A DNA stretch of 64,000 bases from Ramlibacter pinisoli. Lineage in GTDB: Bacteria > Pseudomonadota > Gammaproteobacteria > Burkholderiales > Burkholderiaceae_C. How positions within the stretch are numbered: the stretch's first letter is position 1; the number at the start of each line of letters is the position of its first letter. Made by a program: the position numbers and the translations under genes. Positions 55,149-64,000 of the stretch are shown one piece after another. The stretch lies in NCBI RefSeq assembly GCF_009758015.1, contig NZ_WSEL01000003.1:868001-932000 (forward strand), given 5' to 3'. A model generated the notes under the pieces. It saw only the letters and a list, made by a program, of their open reading frames with translations. It did not search any database and was not told the DNA's origin.

Positions 55149-55541
55149 ATGCACGACACCTCTCCTGCCGCAACGGCGGCCTCGCCCGAGCTGCGGGCCA
55201 TCCGCGCACTGGCTGTCGGCAGCCTGGTGGCGCTGATCGCCTTTGACGTCGCCTGGGACCTGGCGGTCACCGACCTCAGGCCCAGCGGCCTGTGGACCGC
55301 GCTCAAGGTGCTGCCCCTGTGCATCGCCCTGTCGGGGCTGCTGCGGCACCGCATGTACACGTACCGCTGGATGTCGCTGCTGGTGTGGCTGTATTTCGTC
55401 GAGGGCGTGGTGCGCGCGTGGAGCGAACGCGGCGCCGCCCGCGGGCTGGCCGGCCTGGAAATCCTGCTGTGCCTGCTCCTGTTCGCCGCCTGCGGGCTGC
55501 ACGTTCGCCAGCGCCTGGGCTGGGGAAGGAAGAAACGATGA
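55149..55541 (+). CDS. DUF2069 membrane protein
   Basis: This 130-residue protein has four hydrophobic helices ([50 protein letters not shown] and [15 protein letters not shown]). The [13 protein letters not shown] block is the mark of the DUF2069 family of unknown function. Starts at 55134 and 55149 are both possible; the latter gives the usual length. Its stop overlaps the ATG of the FAD-linked oxidase (ATGA), so the two genes are coupled, an arrangement common in this order. Confidence 0.85.
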   Translation: MHDTSPAATAASPELRAIRALAVGSLVALIAFDVAWDLAVTDLRPSGLWTALKVLPLCIALSGLLRHRMYTYRWMSLLVWLYFVEGVVRAWSERGAARGLAGLEILLCLLLFAACGLHVRQRLGWGRKKR

Positions 55542-56950
55542 CCGAGCTGATCGAACGACTGCGGGCCCTGGTGGGCGCCGCCAACGTGCTCACCGAGGGC
55601 GACCTGAGCGCCTGGGAGCAGGACTGGCGCAAGCGCGCGCGCGGCAAGGCGCTGGCCGTGGTGCGGCCGGGCAGCACGGTGGAAGTGGCCGGCGTCGTGC
55701 GCGCCTGCGCGGCGGCCGGCGTCTCCATCGTGCCCCAGGGCGGCAACACCGGCCTGGTGGTGGGCGGCGTGCCGGATGCCAGCGGCCGCCAGGTGGTGCT
55801 GAGCCTGCAGCGCATGGCCACGGTGCGTGCCGTCGACCGCGACAACCTCACCATGACCGTGGACGCCGGCTGCGTGCTGCAGTCGGTGCAGGAGGCTGCC
55901 GACCAGGCCGGTTTCATGTTCCCGCTCAGCCTGGCCGCGGAAGGCAGCTGCACCATTGGCGGCAACCTCGCCACCAACGCCGGCGGCACGCAGGTTCTGC
56001 GCTACGGCAACACGCGCGAACTGTGCCTGGGGCTGGAGGTGGTCACGGCCGCGGGCGAGGTGTGGGACGGCCTCACCGGCCTGCGCAAGGACAACACCGG
56101 CTACGACCTGCGCCAGCTGTTCATCGGCAGCGAGGGCACGCTGGGCGTCATCACGGCCGCCACGCTGAAGCTGTATCCCAAGCCGGCCGCGACGCTCACC
56201 GCCTGGGCGGCCGTGCCGTCCGTGGCGAAGGCGGTCGAACTGCTGGCGCTCGCGCAGCAGCGGCTGGCCGCGGGGCTCACGGGTTTCGAGCTGATGGGCC
56301 GCTTCGCGCTGCAGCTGGTGGACAAGCACCACCCGCAGCTGCGCGTGCCCTTCGTGCAGGACAGCCCCTACGGGGTGCTGCTGGAGAACTCGGACAGCGA
56401 GTCGGAAGCCCATGCCCGCGAGCGCTTCGAGGCCCTGCTCGCCGACGCCTTCGAGGCCGGCCTGTGCACCGACGCCGTGGTGGCCGAGAACCTGGCGCAG
56501 GCACACCAGCTCTGGCACATCCGCGAGAGCATTCCGCTGGCGCAGGCCGACGAAGGCCTGAACGTCAAGCACGACATCTCGGTGCCGATCTCGCGCATCC
56601 CGGCGTTCTGCGAGGAAACCGACGCCCTCCTGCAGCGCGAGATCCCGGGCGTGCGGCTGGTGAATTTCGGCCACCTGGGCGACGGCAACCTGCACTACAA
56701 CGTGCAGGCGCCCGAGGGCGGCGACCACGCCGCCTTCCTGCGCCAGTACGAGGACCGGGTGAACACGCTGGTGTACGACCAGGTGCACCGCTACAACGGC
56801 TCGATCTCGGCCGAGCACGGCATCGGCGAGCTCAAGGTCGACAAGCTGCCGCACTACAAGTCGCCGGTGGCCCTGGCCCTGATGCGCAGCGTCAAGCAGG
56901 CCCTGGACCCGCAGGGCATCCTCAATCCGGGTCGCGTGGTGCACGGATAA
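55538..56950 (+). CDS. FAD-binding oxidase (D-2-hydroxyacid / glycolate dehydrogenase-like)
   Basis: The 470-residue flavoprotein has an FAD-linked PCMH domain ([16 protein letters not shown] near residue 60, [16 protein letters not shown] near residue 130, [16 protein letters not shown] near 195) and a C-terminal FAD-oxidase C domain ending [11 protein letters not shown] and [12 protein letters not shown]. This is the D-lactate/glycolate oxidase (GlcD/Dld) type, oxidising a D-2-hydroxy acid. [10 protein letters not shown] near 370 is its active-site His region. It is coupled to the DUF2069 gene by a 4-base overlap and precedes thyA by 8 bases. Confidence 0.9.
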   Translation: MTELIERLRALVGAANVLTEGDLSAWEQDWRKRARGKALAVVRPGSTVEVAGVVRACAAAGVSIVPQGGNTGLVVGGVPDASGRQVVLSLQRMATVRAVDRDNLTMTVDAGCVLQSVQEAADQAGFMFPLSLAAEGSCTIGGNLATNAGGTQVLRYGNTRELCLGLEVVTAAGEVWDGLTGLRKDNTGYDLRQLFIGSEGTLGVITAATLKLYPKPAATLTAWAAVPSVAKAVELLALAQQRLAAGLTGFELMGRFALQLVDKHHPQLRVPFVQDSPYGVLLENSDSESEAHARERFEALLADAFEAGLCTDAVVAENLAQAHQLWHIRESIPLAQADEGLNVKHDISVPISRIPAFCEETDALLQREIPGVRLVNFGHLGDGNLHYNVQAPEGGDHAAFLRQYEDRVNTLVYDQVHRYNGSISAEHGIGELKVDKLPHYKSPVALALMRSVKQALDPQGILNPGRVVHG

Positions 56951-56958
56951 TTGCCGCC

Positions 56959-57768
56959 ATGACGCGCCCCGTCCGCTCCCAGTACGAAGACTTCATGCGC
57001 CATGTCCACGAGCATGGCACGCCCAAGCAGGATCGAACCGGCACCGGCACGCGCAGCGTGTTCGGCCACCAGATGCGGTTCGACCTGGCCGAGGGCTTCC
57101 CGCTGGTGACGACCAAGAAGGTCCACCTGAAGTCCATCATCCACGAGCTGCTGTGGTTCCTGGAGGGCTCGAGCGACAACAACCGGCTGCGCGAGCGCGG
57201 CGTCACGATCTGGGACGAGTGGGCGCGCGAGGACGGCGACCTGGGCCCGGTGTACGGCGTGCAGTGGCGCAGCTGGCCCACGCCGGATGGCGGCCAGATC
57301 GACCAGATCGCCGAGGCGGTGAAGACCATCCGCACCAACCCGGATTCGCGCCGCATCATCGTCAGCGCCTGGAACGTGGCCGACCTGCCGAAGATGGCGC
57401 TGGCGCCCTGCCACGCGTTCTTCCAGTTCTACGTGGCGGACGGCAAGCTGTCGTGCCAGCTGTACCAGCGCAGCGCCGACATCTTCCTGGGCGTGCCGTT
57501 CAACATCGCCAGCTACGCCCTGCTCACCCACATGATGGCGCAGCAGTGCGACCTGGGCGTGGGCGACTTCATCTGGACCGGCGGCGACTGCCACATCTAC
57601 AGCAACCACGACGAGCAGGTGCAGCTGCAGCTGTCGCGCCAGCCCTTCCCCTACCCGGTGCTCAAGATCCACCGCAAGCCGGCCTCCATCTTCGACTACC
57701 GCTTCGAGGACTTCGAGGTGCAGGAGTACCAGTGCCACGGCGCCATCAAGGCGCCCGTGGCGGTATGA
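56959..57768 (+). CDS. thyA: Thymidylate synthase
   Basis: This 269-residue enzyme converts dUMP to dTMP with methylene-tetrahydrofolate, giving dihydrofolate. Visible blocks are [19 protein letters not shown] near residue 25, [11 protein letters not shown], the active-site Cys151 in [13 protein letters not shown], and [20 protein letters not shown]. Length and order are normal. Its stop overlaps the ATG of a 21-codon frame which in turn overlaps the folA start, so thyA and folA, whose products work in one cycle, are translationally linked. Confidence 0.97.
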   Translation: MTRPVRSQYEDFMRHVHEHGTPKQDRTGTGTRSVFGHQMRFDLAEGFPLVTTKKVHLKSIIHELLWFLEGSSDNNRLRERGVTIWDEWAREDGDLGPVYGVQWRSWPTPDGGQIDQIAEAVKTIRTNPDSRRIIVSAWNVADLPKMALAPCHAFFQFYVADGKLSCQLYQRSADIFLGVPFNIASYALLTHMMAQQCDLGVGDFIWTGGDCHIYSNHDEQVQLQLSRQPFPYPVLKIHRKPASIFDYRFEDFEVQEYQCHGAIKAPVAV

Positions 57769-57830
57769 ACAGCCCGGCCGCCGCCAAGGCCCAGGGCACC
57801 GCAGCGCGCCGCGCGCAGGGGATGCGATGA
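57765..57830 (+). CDS. 21-codon bridging micro-ORF between thyA and folA
   Basis: ATG 57765 overlaps the thyA stop (ATGA at 57765-57768) and the frame's TGA (57828-57830) overlaps the folA ATG at 57827 (ATGA again). It encodes a 21-residue Ala/Arg-rich peptide beginning [11 protein letters not shown] stop-start overlap at both ends makes this a good translational relay between the two genes. The peptide may have no function of its own. Confidence 0.4.
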   Translation: MNSPAAAKAQGTAARRAQGMR

Positions 57831-58336
57831 CCACCGCGACGCTCGGCCTGATCTACGCCCGCGCCGCCAACGGCGTGATCGGCCGCGACGGCGGCCTGCC
57901 TTGGCACCTGCCCGAGGACCTGGCCCACTTCAAGGCCGTGACCCTGGGCGCGCCGGTGATCATGGGCCGCAAGACCTGGGATTCGCTGCCGCCGAAGTTC
58001 CGGCCGTTGCCGGGCCGGCGCAACATCGTCGTGACGCGGCAGGCGGATTGGACCGCCGGCGGGGCCGAACGGGCCGCTTCGCTCGAGCAGGCGGTCGCTC
58101 TGTGCCACGATGTGCCGCGCGCCTGGGTCATCGGCGGCGCCGAGCTGTATGCGCAGGCGGAGCCGCTGGCCCAGGTGGCGGAAGTCACCGAGATCGACCA
58201 GGCGTTCGACGGCGATGCCCGGGCGCCGACGCTGGGGCCGGGCTGGCGGGAAGTGTCCCGCGCCCGTCACGTCGCGGCCTCGGGGCTGGCCTACAGTTTC
58301 GTCACCTACCACCACGCCACCCACGGAGGGCACTGA
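57827..58336 (+). CDS. folA: Dihydrofolate reductase
   Basis: The 169-residue enzyme reduces dihydrofolate to tetrahydrofolate with NADPH. It has IYARAANGVIGRDGGLPWHLPEDLAHFK at the start (blocks: the NGVIG loop and LPWHLPEDL with the catalytic Asp/Glu position), VIMGRKTWDSLP near residue 45 and VIGGAELY near residue 100. It follows thyA through the bridging frame, so the enzyme that regenerates folate is made with the one that oxidises it. The DUF4337 gene starts 1 base after its stop. Confidence 0.97.
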   Translation: MTTATLGLIYARAANGVIGRDGGLPWHLPEDLAHFKAVTLGAPVIMGRKTWDSLPPKFRPLPGRRNIVVTRQADWTAGGAERAASLEQAVALCHDVPRAWVIGGAELYAQAEPLAQVAEVTEIDQAFDGDARAPTLGPGWREVSRARHVAASGLAYSFVTYHHATHGGH

Positions 58337-58337
58337 C

Positions 58338-58931
58338 ATGTCCGGAGCCGGTTTCCACGTCCACGGTCCCCACGACCACGAGCTCGAGCACGCCACCCAC
58401 CACGCCGCCGAAAGCCACGGCGCCGGCGGCATGGTCAACCAGGTCGCCATGTTCACGGCCGTCATCGCCACGGTCGGCGCGATCTTCGCGTACATGGGCG
58501 GCGCCACCCAGGCCAATGCCGGGCTGTACAAGAACAACGCCGCGATCAAGAAGACCGAGGCGTCCAACCAGTGGAACTACTTCCAGGCCAAGAGCACGAA
58601 GCAGTCGCTGGCCGAGGTGTCGCGCGACCTCGCTCCCACGGAGGCGGACAAGGCCAAGTACCAGGCCAAGATCGACCGCTACGAGAAGGAGAAGAAGGAG
58701 ATCGAGACCGAGGCGCGCAAGATCGAGGATGACGCCAAGGCCTGGGATGCGAAGAGCGATGCCCAGATGCACGAGCACCACCGCTGGGCGCAGGCCACCA
58801 CCGCGCTGCAGGTGGCGATCGCGCTGGCCGCCATCGCGCTGCTCACGCGCAAGAAGTGGCTCGAGTGGGGCATGTTCGGCATGGGCGCGATCGGTGTCGG
58901 CATCGGCGCGCTGGCGCTGCTGCACATCTGA
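58338..58931 (+). CDS. DUF4337 membrane protein with coiled coil
   Basis: This 197-residue protein has a His-rich N-terminus (HVHGPHDHELEHATHHAAE), one hydrophobic helix near residues 35-55 (AMFTAVIATVGAIFAYMGG), a long charged coiled coil (about 75-145, rich in Lys and Glu) and two C-terminal helices (ALQVAIALAAIALL and GMGAIGVGIGALALL). The block NQWNYFQAKSTKQ after the first helix is typical of DUF4337. The function is unknown. It starts one base after folA stops and ends 7 bases before exonuclease III, so the set reads as one transcript. Confidence 0.85.
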   Translation: MSGAGFHVHGPHDHELEHATHHAAESHGAGGMVNQVAMFTAVIATVGAIFAYMGGATQANAGLYKNNAAIKKTEASNQWNYFQAKSTKQSLAEVSRDLAPTEADKAKYQAKIDRYEKEKKEIETEARKIEDDAKAWDAKSDAQMHEHHRWAQATTALQVAIALAAIALLTRKKWLEWGMFGMGAIGVGIGALALLHI

Positions 58932-58938
58932 ACCGCGC

Positions 58939-59718
58939 ATGAAGATCACGACCTGGAACGTCAATTCGCTCACCGCGCGCCTGCAGCACGTGCTGGACTG
59001 GCTGGCCGCCAACCCGGTCGACGTGCTGTGCCTGCAGGAGCTCAAGCTCACCGACGACAAGTTCCCGCTGGAGGCGATCCGCGCCGCCGGCTACCCGCAC
59101 TGCGCGGTGTTCGGCCAGAAGACGTACAACGGCGTCGCCGTCCTCAGCCGCACCGAGCTGCGCGACGTCGCGAGGAACATCGCCGGCTTCGAGGACGAGC
59201 ATTCGCGCGTGATCAGTGCCACGGTGGACGGCCCGTCCGGTGCGCTGCGGGTGGTGAACGGCTACTTCGTCAACGGGCAGGCACCCGGCACGGACAAGTT
59301 CGCCTACAAGATGAACTGGCTGGGCGCCCTCAACCAGTACGTCTGCGGTGAACTCCAGCAGCACCCGCACCTGGTGCTGCTGGGCGACTTCAACATCGCC
59401 CCCGAAGACCGCGACTCGTTCGACCCGGACGGACTGCGCGACACCATCCACCACACCCGCGAGGAGCGCGAGCACTTCCAGAAGCTGCTGGGCCTGGGCC
59501 TGTGCGACAGCTTCCGCCTGTTCGAGCAGCCGGACAGGAGCTACAGCTGGTGGGACTACCGGATGCTGGGCTACCAGAAGAACCGCGGCCTGCGCATCGA
59601 CCACGTGCTGGTGAGCGAAGCCCTCAAGCCGCAGGTGCGGGCCTGCACCATCGACCGCACGCCCCGCAAGTGGAAGCAGCCCAGCGACCACGCGCCGGTG
59701 ACGATCGAACTGGGCTGA
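58939..59718 (+). CDS. xth: Exodeoxyribonuclease III (AP endonuclease)
   Basis: The 259-residue enzyme has the exonuclease III/APE1 signature: TTWNVNSLTARL at the start, DVLCLQELKLTDDKFP with the metal Glu near residue 34, NGVAVLSR, LGDFNIAPEDRD near residue 150, YSWWDYR, and the C-terminal LRIDHVLVS and SDHAPV with the catalytic Asp-His. It acts in base-excision repair, cutting at abasic sites and removing blocked 3' ends. The ATG is 7 bases after the DUF4337 stop. It ends a plus-strand run that converges on ntrC. Confidence 0.95.
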   Translation: MKITTWNVNSLTARLQHVLDWLAANPVDVLCLQELKLTDDKFPLEAIRAAGYPHCAVFGQKTYNGVAVLSRTELRDVARNIAGFEDEHSRVISATVDGPSGALRVVNGYFVNGQAPGTDKFAYKMNWLGALNQYVCGELQQHPHLVLLGDFNIAPEDRDSFDPDGLRDTIHHTREEREHFQKLLGLGLCDSFRLFEQPDRSYSWWDYRMLGYQKNRGLRIDHVLVSEALKPQVRACTIDRTPRKWKQPSDHAPVTIELG

Positions 59719-59795
59719 CGAGCGGGCCCTTCCCCGCGGCGCAGGACGCCCTCACGGAGCGGGAAACGTCCTGACTCCCAAACCCCACTGATCTG

Positions 59796-59846
59796 CCCCC
59801 CTCCCCCTCGGGGGAGAGGGATGGGGAGTGGGGGTTCCTGCCTGGG
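59796..59846. repeat. Dispersed hairpin element, inverted copy
   Basis: CCCTCCCCC-TC-GGGGGAGAGGG forms a near-perfect hairpin (59799-59820), followed by GGGGAGTGGGGGTTCCTGCC, which is the reverse complement of the unit at 36497-36520 with a few changes. It lies between exonuclease III and ntrC, whose stops face each other, and could serve as a terminator for both. Confidence 0.6.
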
Positions 59847-59861
59847 TCTGCGGTCTTTCGG

Positions 59862-61340
<1,479 letters not shown>

Positions 61341-61373
61341 GGAGCTTGTGGTCACCTCAGGTCATTCCGTCAA

Positions 61374-62471
61374 CTAGGGCAGTGGGATGAGGATCTTGAA
61401 ATCCGTCCTCCCCGGGACACTGTCGCATTCGATCAGCCCATGGTGCTGCTGAACGAAGGTCTGCGCGAGCGTGAGACCCAACCCCGAACCGCCCTCCCGT
61501 CCCGATACCAGCGGGTAGAAGATCCGGTCCTGCAGGGACGGGGGCACGCCAGGCCCGTTGTCGATGACATGCAATTCCAGTGCCAGTCGGTAGCGTTGCT
61601 TGCCGAAAGTGACCTGCCGCGCGACCCGGGTGCGGAACACCAGCTCCGCGTCGCCCGCCGCCATGCGCTCGGACAGCGCCTGGCAGGCGTTGTGGGCGAT
61701 GTTCAGCACCGCCTGGATCAGCTGTTCGCGGTCGCCGCGGAATTCCGGCAGCGAGGTGTCGTACTCGCGCACGACCCGCAGCCCGCGCGGGAACTCGGCC
61801 AGGATCAGCGAGCGCACGCGCTCGCAGACCTCGTGGATGTTGACGTCGCCCACCACGTGGGGACGGCGGTGCGGTGCCAGCAGGCGATCGACCAGGGTCT
61901 GCAGCCGGTCGGCCTCGTGGATGATGACCCGCGTGTACTCCTTCAGGTCGCGCGACTGCATCTCCATCTCGAGCAGTTGCGCCGCGCCACGGATGCCGCC
62001 CAGCGGGTTCTTGATCTCGTGCGCCAGGTTCCGGATGAGCTCCTTGTTCGCCTGCGCCTGGTCCATCAGGCGCTCCTCGCGCTCCTGGCGGGCCTGCTGC
62101 TCGAGCGGAAGCAACTCGATGACGATCTCGCCGGGGCGGTCGGTCTGGGCCACCACCACGTGCACCGGCAGCGGCTCGGCGCCGTGCCGCAGCAGCCAGG
62201 CGTCGTAGCGCAGCGCCGCGAACTCGTTGCTGCCGGCGCCTTCCAGCGCGGTGCGCAGCAGCTGCGGTTCGGTGAAGCAGGCGGGGAAGCTCGACCCCTC
62301 GATGGTGCGGCGCGAGGTGCCGAGGGCGTCCTCGAGGGCGGCGTTGGCGAACAGCACCGCGCCGTCGTGGGCGACCACCGCCACCAGCGTGGCGAGCAGG
62401 TCGAAGGCCAGGAACCGCGCCTGGACGGAAGGGGGCGGCGTGGAGGCGGGTGCCCGGCGGCCCGGCGTCAC
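61374..62471 (-). CDS. ntrB: Nitrogen regulation sensor kinase NtrB
   Basis: This 365-residue cytosolic kinase has a PAS domain (about 20-130), the phosphorylated His151 in RNLAHEIKNPLGGIRGAAQLL (core AHEIKNPLGG), an N box NIAHNACQAL, and the GSGLGLTLAQTFV lid. It phosphorylates NtrC when PII is uridylylated. The GTG at 62471 overlaps the stop of the DUF4124 gene in GTGA, so the genes are coupled; no ATG lies before the PAS domain. It precedes ntrC by about 33 bases. Confidence 0.93.
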   Translation of the reverse strand: MTPGRRAPASTPPPSVQARFLAFDLLATLVAVVAHDGAVLFANAALEDALGTSRRTIEGSSFPACFTEPQLLRTALEGAGSNEFAALRYDAWLLRHGAEPLPVHVVVAQTDRPGEIVIELLPLEQQARQEREERLMDQAQANKELIRNLAHEIKNPLGGIRGAAQLLEMEMQSRDLKEYTRVIIHEADRLQTLVDRLLAPHRRPHVVGDVNIHEVCERVRSLILAEFPRGLRVVREYDTSLPEFRGDREQLIQAVLNIAHNACQALSERMAAGDAELVFRTRVARQVTFGKQRYRLALELHVIDNGPGVPPSLQDRIFYPLVSGREGGSGLGLTLAQTFVQQHHGLIECDSVPGRTDFKILIPLP

Positions 62472-62965
62472 TTGGCCGCGGGCAGGCGGCCCAGCTCGCG
62501 CTGGATGCCGGCGATGTCGCTCTCGTTGCGGGCCAGGCTGGCCTTGAGTTCGGCCACCCGATCGAGGTACTTCTGGTAGTTGCGCGCCTCGGGACCCTGC
62601 TTCTCGGGCTCGCCGTTGTTGTATTCCTTCTGCAGCTCGGCCTGGCGGGACTGCGCCTTCTTCAGTTCGGCCTCCAGGATCTGGCGGGCGTCGGAATCGC
62701 GCGCCTTCTGCTCGGCCGAATCGAGGCGGTTGCTGCCGGCCGCCGGCACCGCGGTTGCGACGCGGACGGCATTGGCGTTGCCGTTGACGCGGGTGCCCTC
62801 CACGACGGTGACGTTGCCGCCCTCGACCAGCTTGCAGCCCTGCGCCTGCGCGTGATGGGCGTCGTTCGTGTACGTGTTGCCGCAACGCCAGATGCGGCTT
62901 TGCGCGTGGGCCGGCAACGCGGCGGCAAACAGGGCGACGAGCGAGAGGGTGAGGGCCGGATTCAT
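62468..62965 (-). CDS. DUF4124-type periplasmic protein
   Basis: The 165-residue product has a signal peptide ending AHAQS near residue 22, then SRIWRCGNTYTNDAH, the DUF4124 block (Trp/Tyr and two Cys), and a C-terminal coiled coil (ILEAELKKAQSRQAELQ, VAELKASLARNE). The likely location is the periplasm, where family members are unstudied. AGGAG precedes the ATG at 62965 by 7 bases. It lies between glnA and ntrB and is coupled to ntrB by a GTGA overlap, so it comes from the nitrogen-control operon. Confidence 0.87.
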   Translation of the reverse strand: MNPALTLSLVALFAAALPAHAQSRIWRCGNTYTNDAHHAQAQGCKLVEGGNVTVVEGTRVNGNANAVRVATAVPAAGSNRLDSAEQKARDSDARQILEAELKKAQSRQAELQKEYNNGEPEKQGPEARNYQKYLDRVAELKASLARNESDIAGIQRELGRLPAAK

Positions 62966-63006
62966 GGGAGGTGCTCCTTGCACGGGTGGGCGCAAGACGG
63001 TCTGCC

Positions 63007-63034
63007 AGTATGGCTGAACTGATCAGAATGTCCA
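63007..63034 (-). promoter_or_regulatory. Candidate sigma-70 promoter for DUF4124-ntrB-ntrC
   Basis: Read on the minus strand, TGGACA (63034-63029, 5 of 6) and CATACT (63012-63007, 4 of 6) are 16 bases apart, about 42 bases before the DUF4124 ATG. This would give ntrBC its own start downstream of the glnA terminator. Confidence 0.4.
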
Positions 63035-63150
63035 AGCAACCCCATGATTCGCAACGGAAAATCGCCCGCGGGGGCGCGCCGGCGACAGCGGCGTCGCGCC
63101 GAGGGAACGGCGCCGTGCAGTGCCCGGGCAAGGGGCGGGCCCGGAAACGA

Positions 63151-63178
63151 AAAAGGGACGGCGCGGGCCGTCCCTTTT
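63151..63178 (-). terminator. Rho-independent terminator of glnA
   Basis: A perfect 12-bp stem, AAAAGGGACGGC and GCCGTCCCTTTT, with a 4-base loop lies 41 bases after the glnA stop. Read in the glnA direction the second arm runs into TTTT plus one more T before CG. It separates glnA from the ntrB operon, giving each its own level. Confidence 0.85.
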
Positions 63179-63218
63179 CTGCGACAGACTGGCTGGATAT
63201 CCAGCCCGCCGGCAGCCG

Positions 63219-64000
63219 TCAGAGGCTGTAGTACATGTCGAACTCGATCGGGTGCGTCGTCATGCGGAAGCGGGTGACTTCCTGCATCTTCAGCTCGATG
63301 TAGGCATCGATCATGGAGTCGGTGAACACGCCGCCCTTGGTCAGGAACGAACGGCCCTTGTCCAGGTACTCGAGCGCCTGGTCGAGGCTGTGGCACACGG
63401 TCGGGATCTTCGCGTCTTCTTCCGGCGGCAGGTGGTACAGGTCCTTGGTGGCGGCCTCGCCCGGGTGGATCTTGTTCTCGACGCCGTCCAGGCCGGCCAT
63501 CAGCATGGCGGCGAAGCCCAGGTACGGGTTCATCAGGGGATCCGGGAAGCGCGCCTCGATGCGGCGGCCCTTCGGGTTGGCCACGTACGGGATGCGGATG
63601 GACGCCGAGCGGTTGCGCGAGCTGTAGGCCAGCTTGACCGGGGCCTCGAAGCCCGGGACCAGGCGCTTGTAGCTGTTCGTGCCGGGGTTGGTGATGGCGT
63701 TCAGCGCGCGGGCGTGCTTGATGATGCCGCCGATGTAGTACAGCGCGAAGTCGGACAGGCCCGCGTAGCCGTCGCCGGCGAACAGGTTCTTGCCGTCCTT
63801 CCAGACCGACTGGTGCACGTGCATGCCGGAGCCGTTGTCGCCCACCAGGGGCTTGGGCATGAAGGTCGCGGTCTTGCCGTAGGCGTTGGCGACGTTCTGG
63901 ATCACGTACTTCTGGAGCTGGCTCCAGTCGGCGCGCTGGACCAGCGTGCTGAACCGGGTACCGATCTCGTTCTGGCCGGCGCCGGCCACCTCGTGGTGGA
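63219..64000 (-). CDS. glnA: Glutamine synthetase type I, C-terminal part (runs off window)
   Basis: Only about 260 codons are present; the N-terminal half lies beyond 64000. The visible part has [26 protein letters not shown] (ammonia-binding and metal residues), [17 protein letters not shown], the [11 protein letters not shown] block and [10 protein letters not shown] with the active-site Arg and Glu. The adenylylated Tyr is seen in DLYHLPPEE, so it should be switched by GlnE as in Gram-negative GSI. It makes glutamine from glutamate and ammonia and is the main target of the NtrBC pair downstream. Confidence 0.96.
   Translation of the reverse strand, partial: HHEVAGAGQNEIGTRFSTLVQRADWSQLQKYVIQNVANAYGKTATFMPKPLVGDNGSGMHVHQSVWKDGKNLFAGDGYAGLSDFALYYIGGIIKHARALNAITNPGTNSYKRLVPGFEAPVKLAYSSRNRSASIRIPYVANPKGRRIEARFPDPLMNPYLGFAAMLMAGLDGVENKIHPGEAATKDLYHLPPEEDAKIPTVCHSLDQALEYLDKGRSFLTKGGVFTDSMIDAYIELKMQEVTRFRMTTHPIEFDMYYSL

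Overview
The window is about 70% GC and very densely coded, with genes mostly coupled by 4-base ATGA/GTGA overlaps. It carries many Bug-family periplasmic receptors, an intracellular polyhydroxyalkanoate depolymerase, a tandem glycine riboswitch ahead of gcvTHP, and a glnA-ntrB-ntrC block. Together these point to a betaproteobacterium of the order Burkholderiales, most likely Comamonadaceae (Ramlibacter/Variovorax-like). That placement is inferred from gene content and style, not from a marker-gene search. I see no rRNA, tRNA, CRISPR array, prophage or intact transposase, so the region looks chromosomal.

Layout. 1-8.4 kb: a small secreted protein, an erythromycin-esterase-family protein with altered catalytic residues, a cupin / core methionine synthase / luciferase-like monooxygenase group, an NDH-2-like dehydrogenase, an SPW protein, a voltage-gated-type channel and an enolase-superfamily dehydratase. 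8.4-9.35 kb: a non-coding stretch with two nearly identical MITE-like elements. 9.35-17.1 kb: a catalase-like protein, an acyl-CoA ligase, a Bug receptor, a four-gene polar amino-acid ABC transporter and a glycerophosphodiesterase. 17.2-24.2 kb: thioesterase, DMT exporter, SDR, ETF:ubiquinone oxidoreductase and a TRAP transporter whose binding-protein gene is followed by a strong terminator.

24.2-29.1 kb is the glycine cleavage operon (riboswitch, gcvT, gcvH, gcvP). 29.2-33.9 kb looks like a stress/signalling block: two Hsp20 proteins behind a possible sigma-32 promoter, a stand-alone receiver protein, an SDR and a hybrid histidine kinase. 34-39 kb holds an MFS transporter, aroC, a cupin, a GST-like protein and the PHA depolymerase. 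39.1-45.7 kb is a compact six-gene catabolic-looking operon (two paralogous Bug receptors, quinone reductase, alpha/beta hydrolase, ketopantoate-reductase-like protein, double cupin) divergent from a TetR-type regulator across an unusually AT-rich dyad.

45.6-55.1 kb has a CBS protein, an O-acetylhomoserine sulfhydrylase-like enzyme, an alpha/beta hydrolase, a cytochrome P450 and, converging on the P450, three tandem overlapping adenylate-forming ligase paralogues behind a YihY membrane protein. This is the least explained part of the window. 55.1-64 kb: DUF2069 protein, FAD-linked oxidase, thyA-folA joined by a 21-codon bridging frame, a DUF4337 protein, exonuclease III, and the nitrogen-control genes ntrC, ntrB, a DUF4124 protein and the C-terminal part of glnA, which runs off the end.
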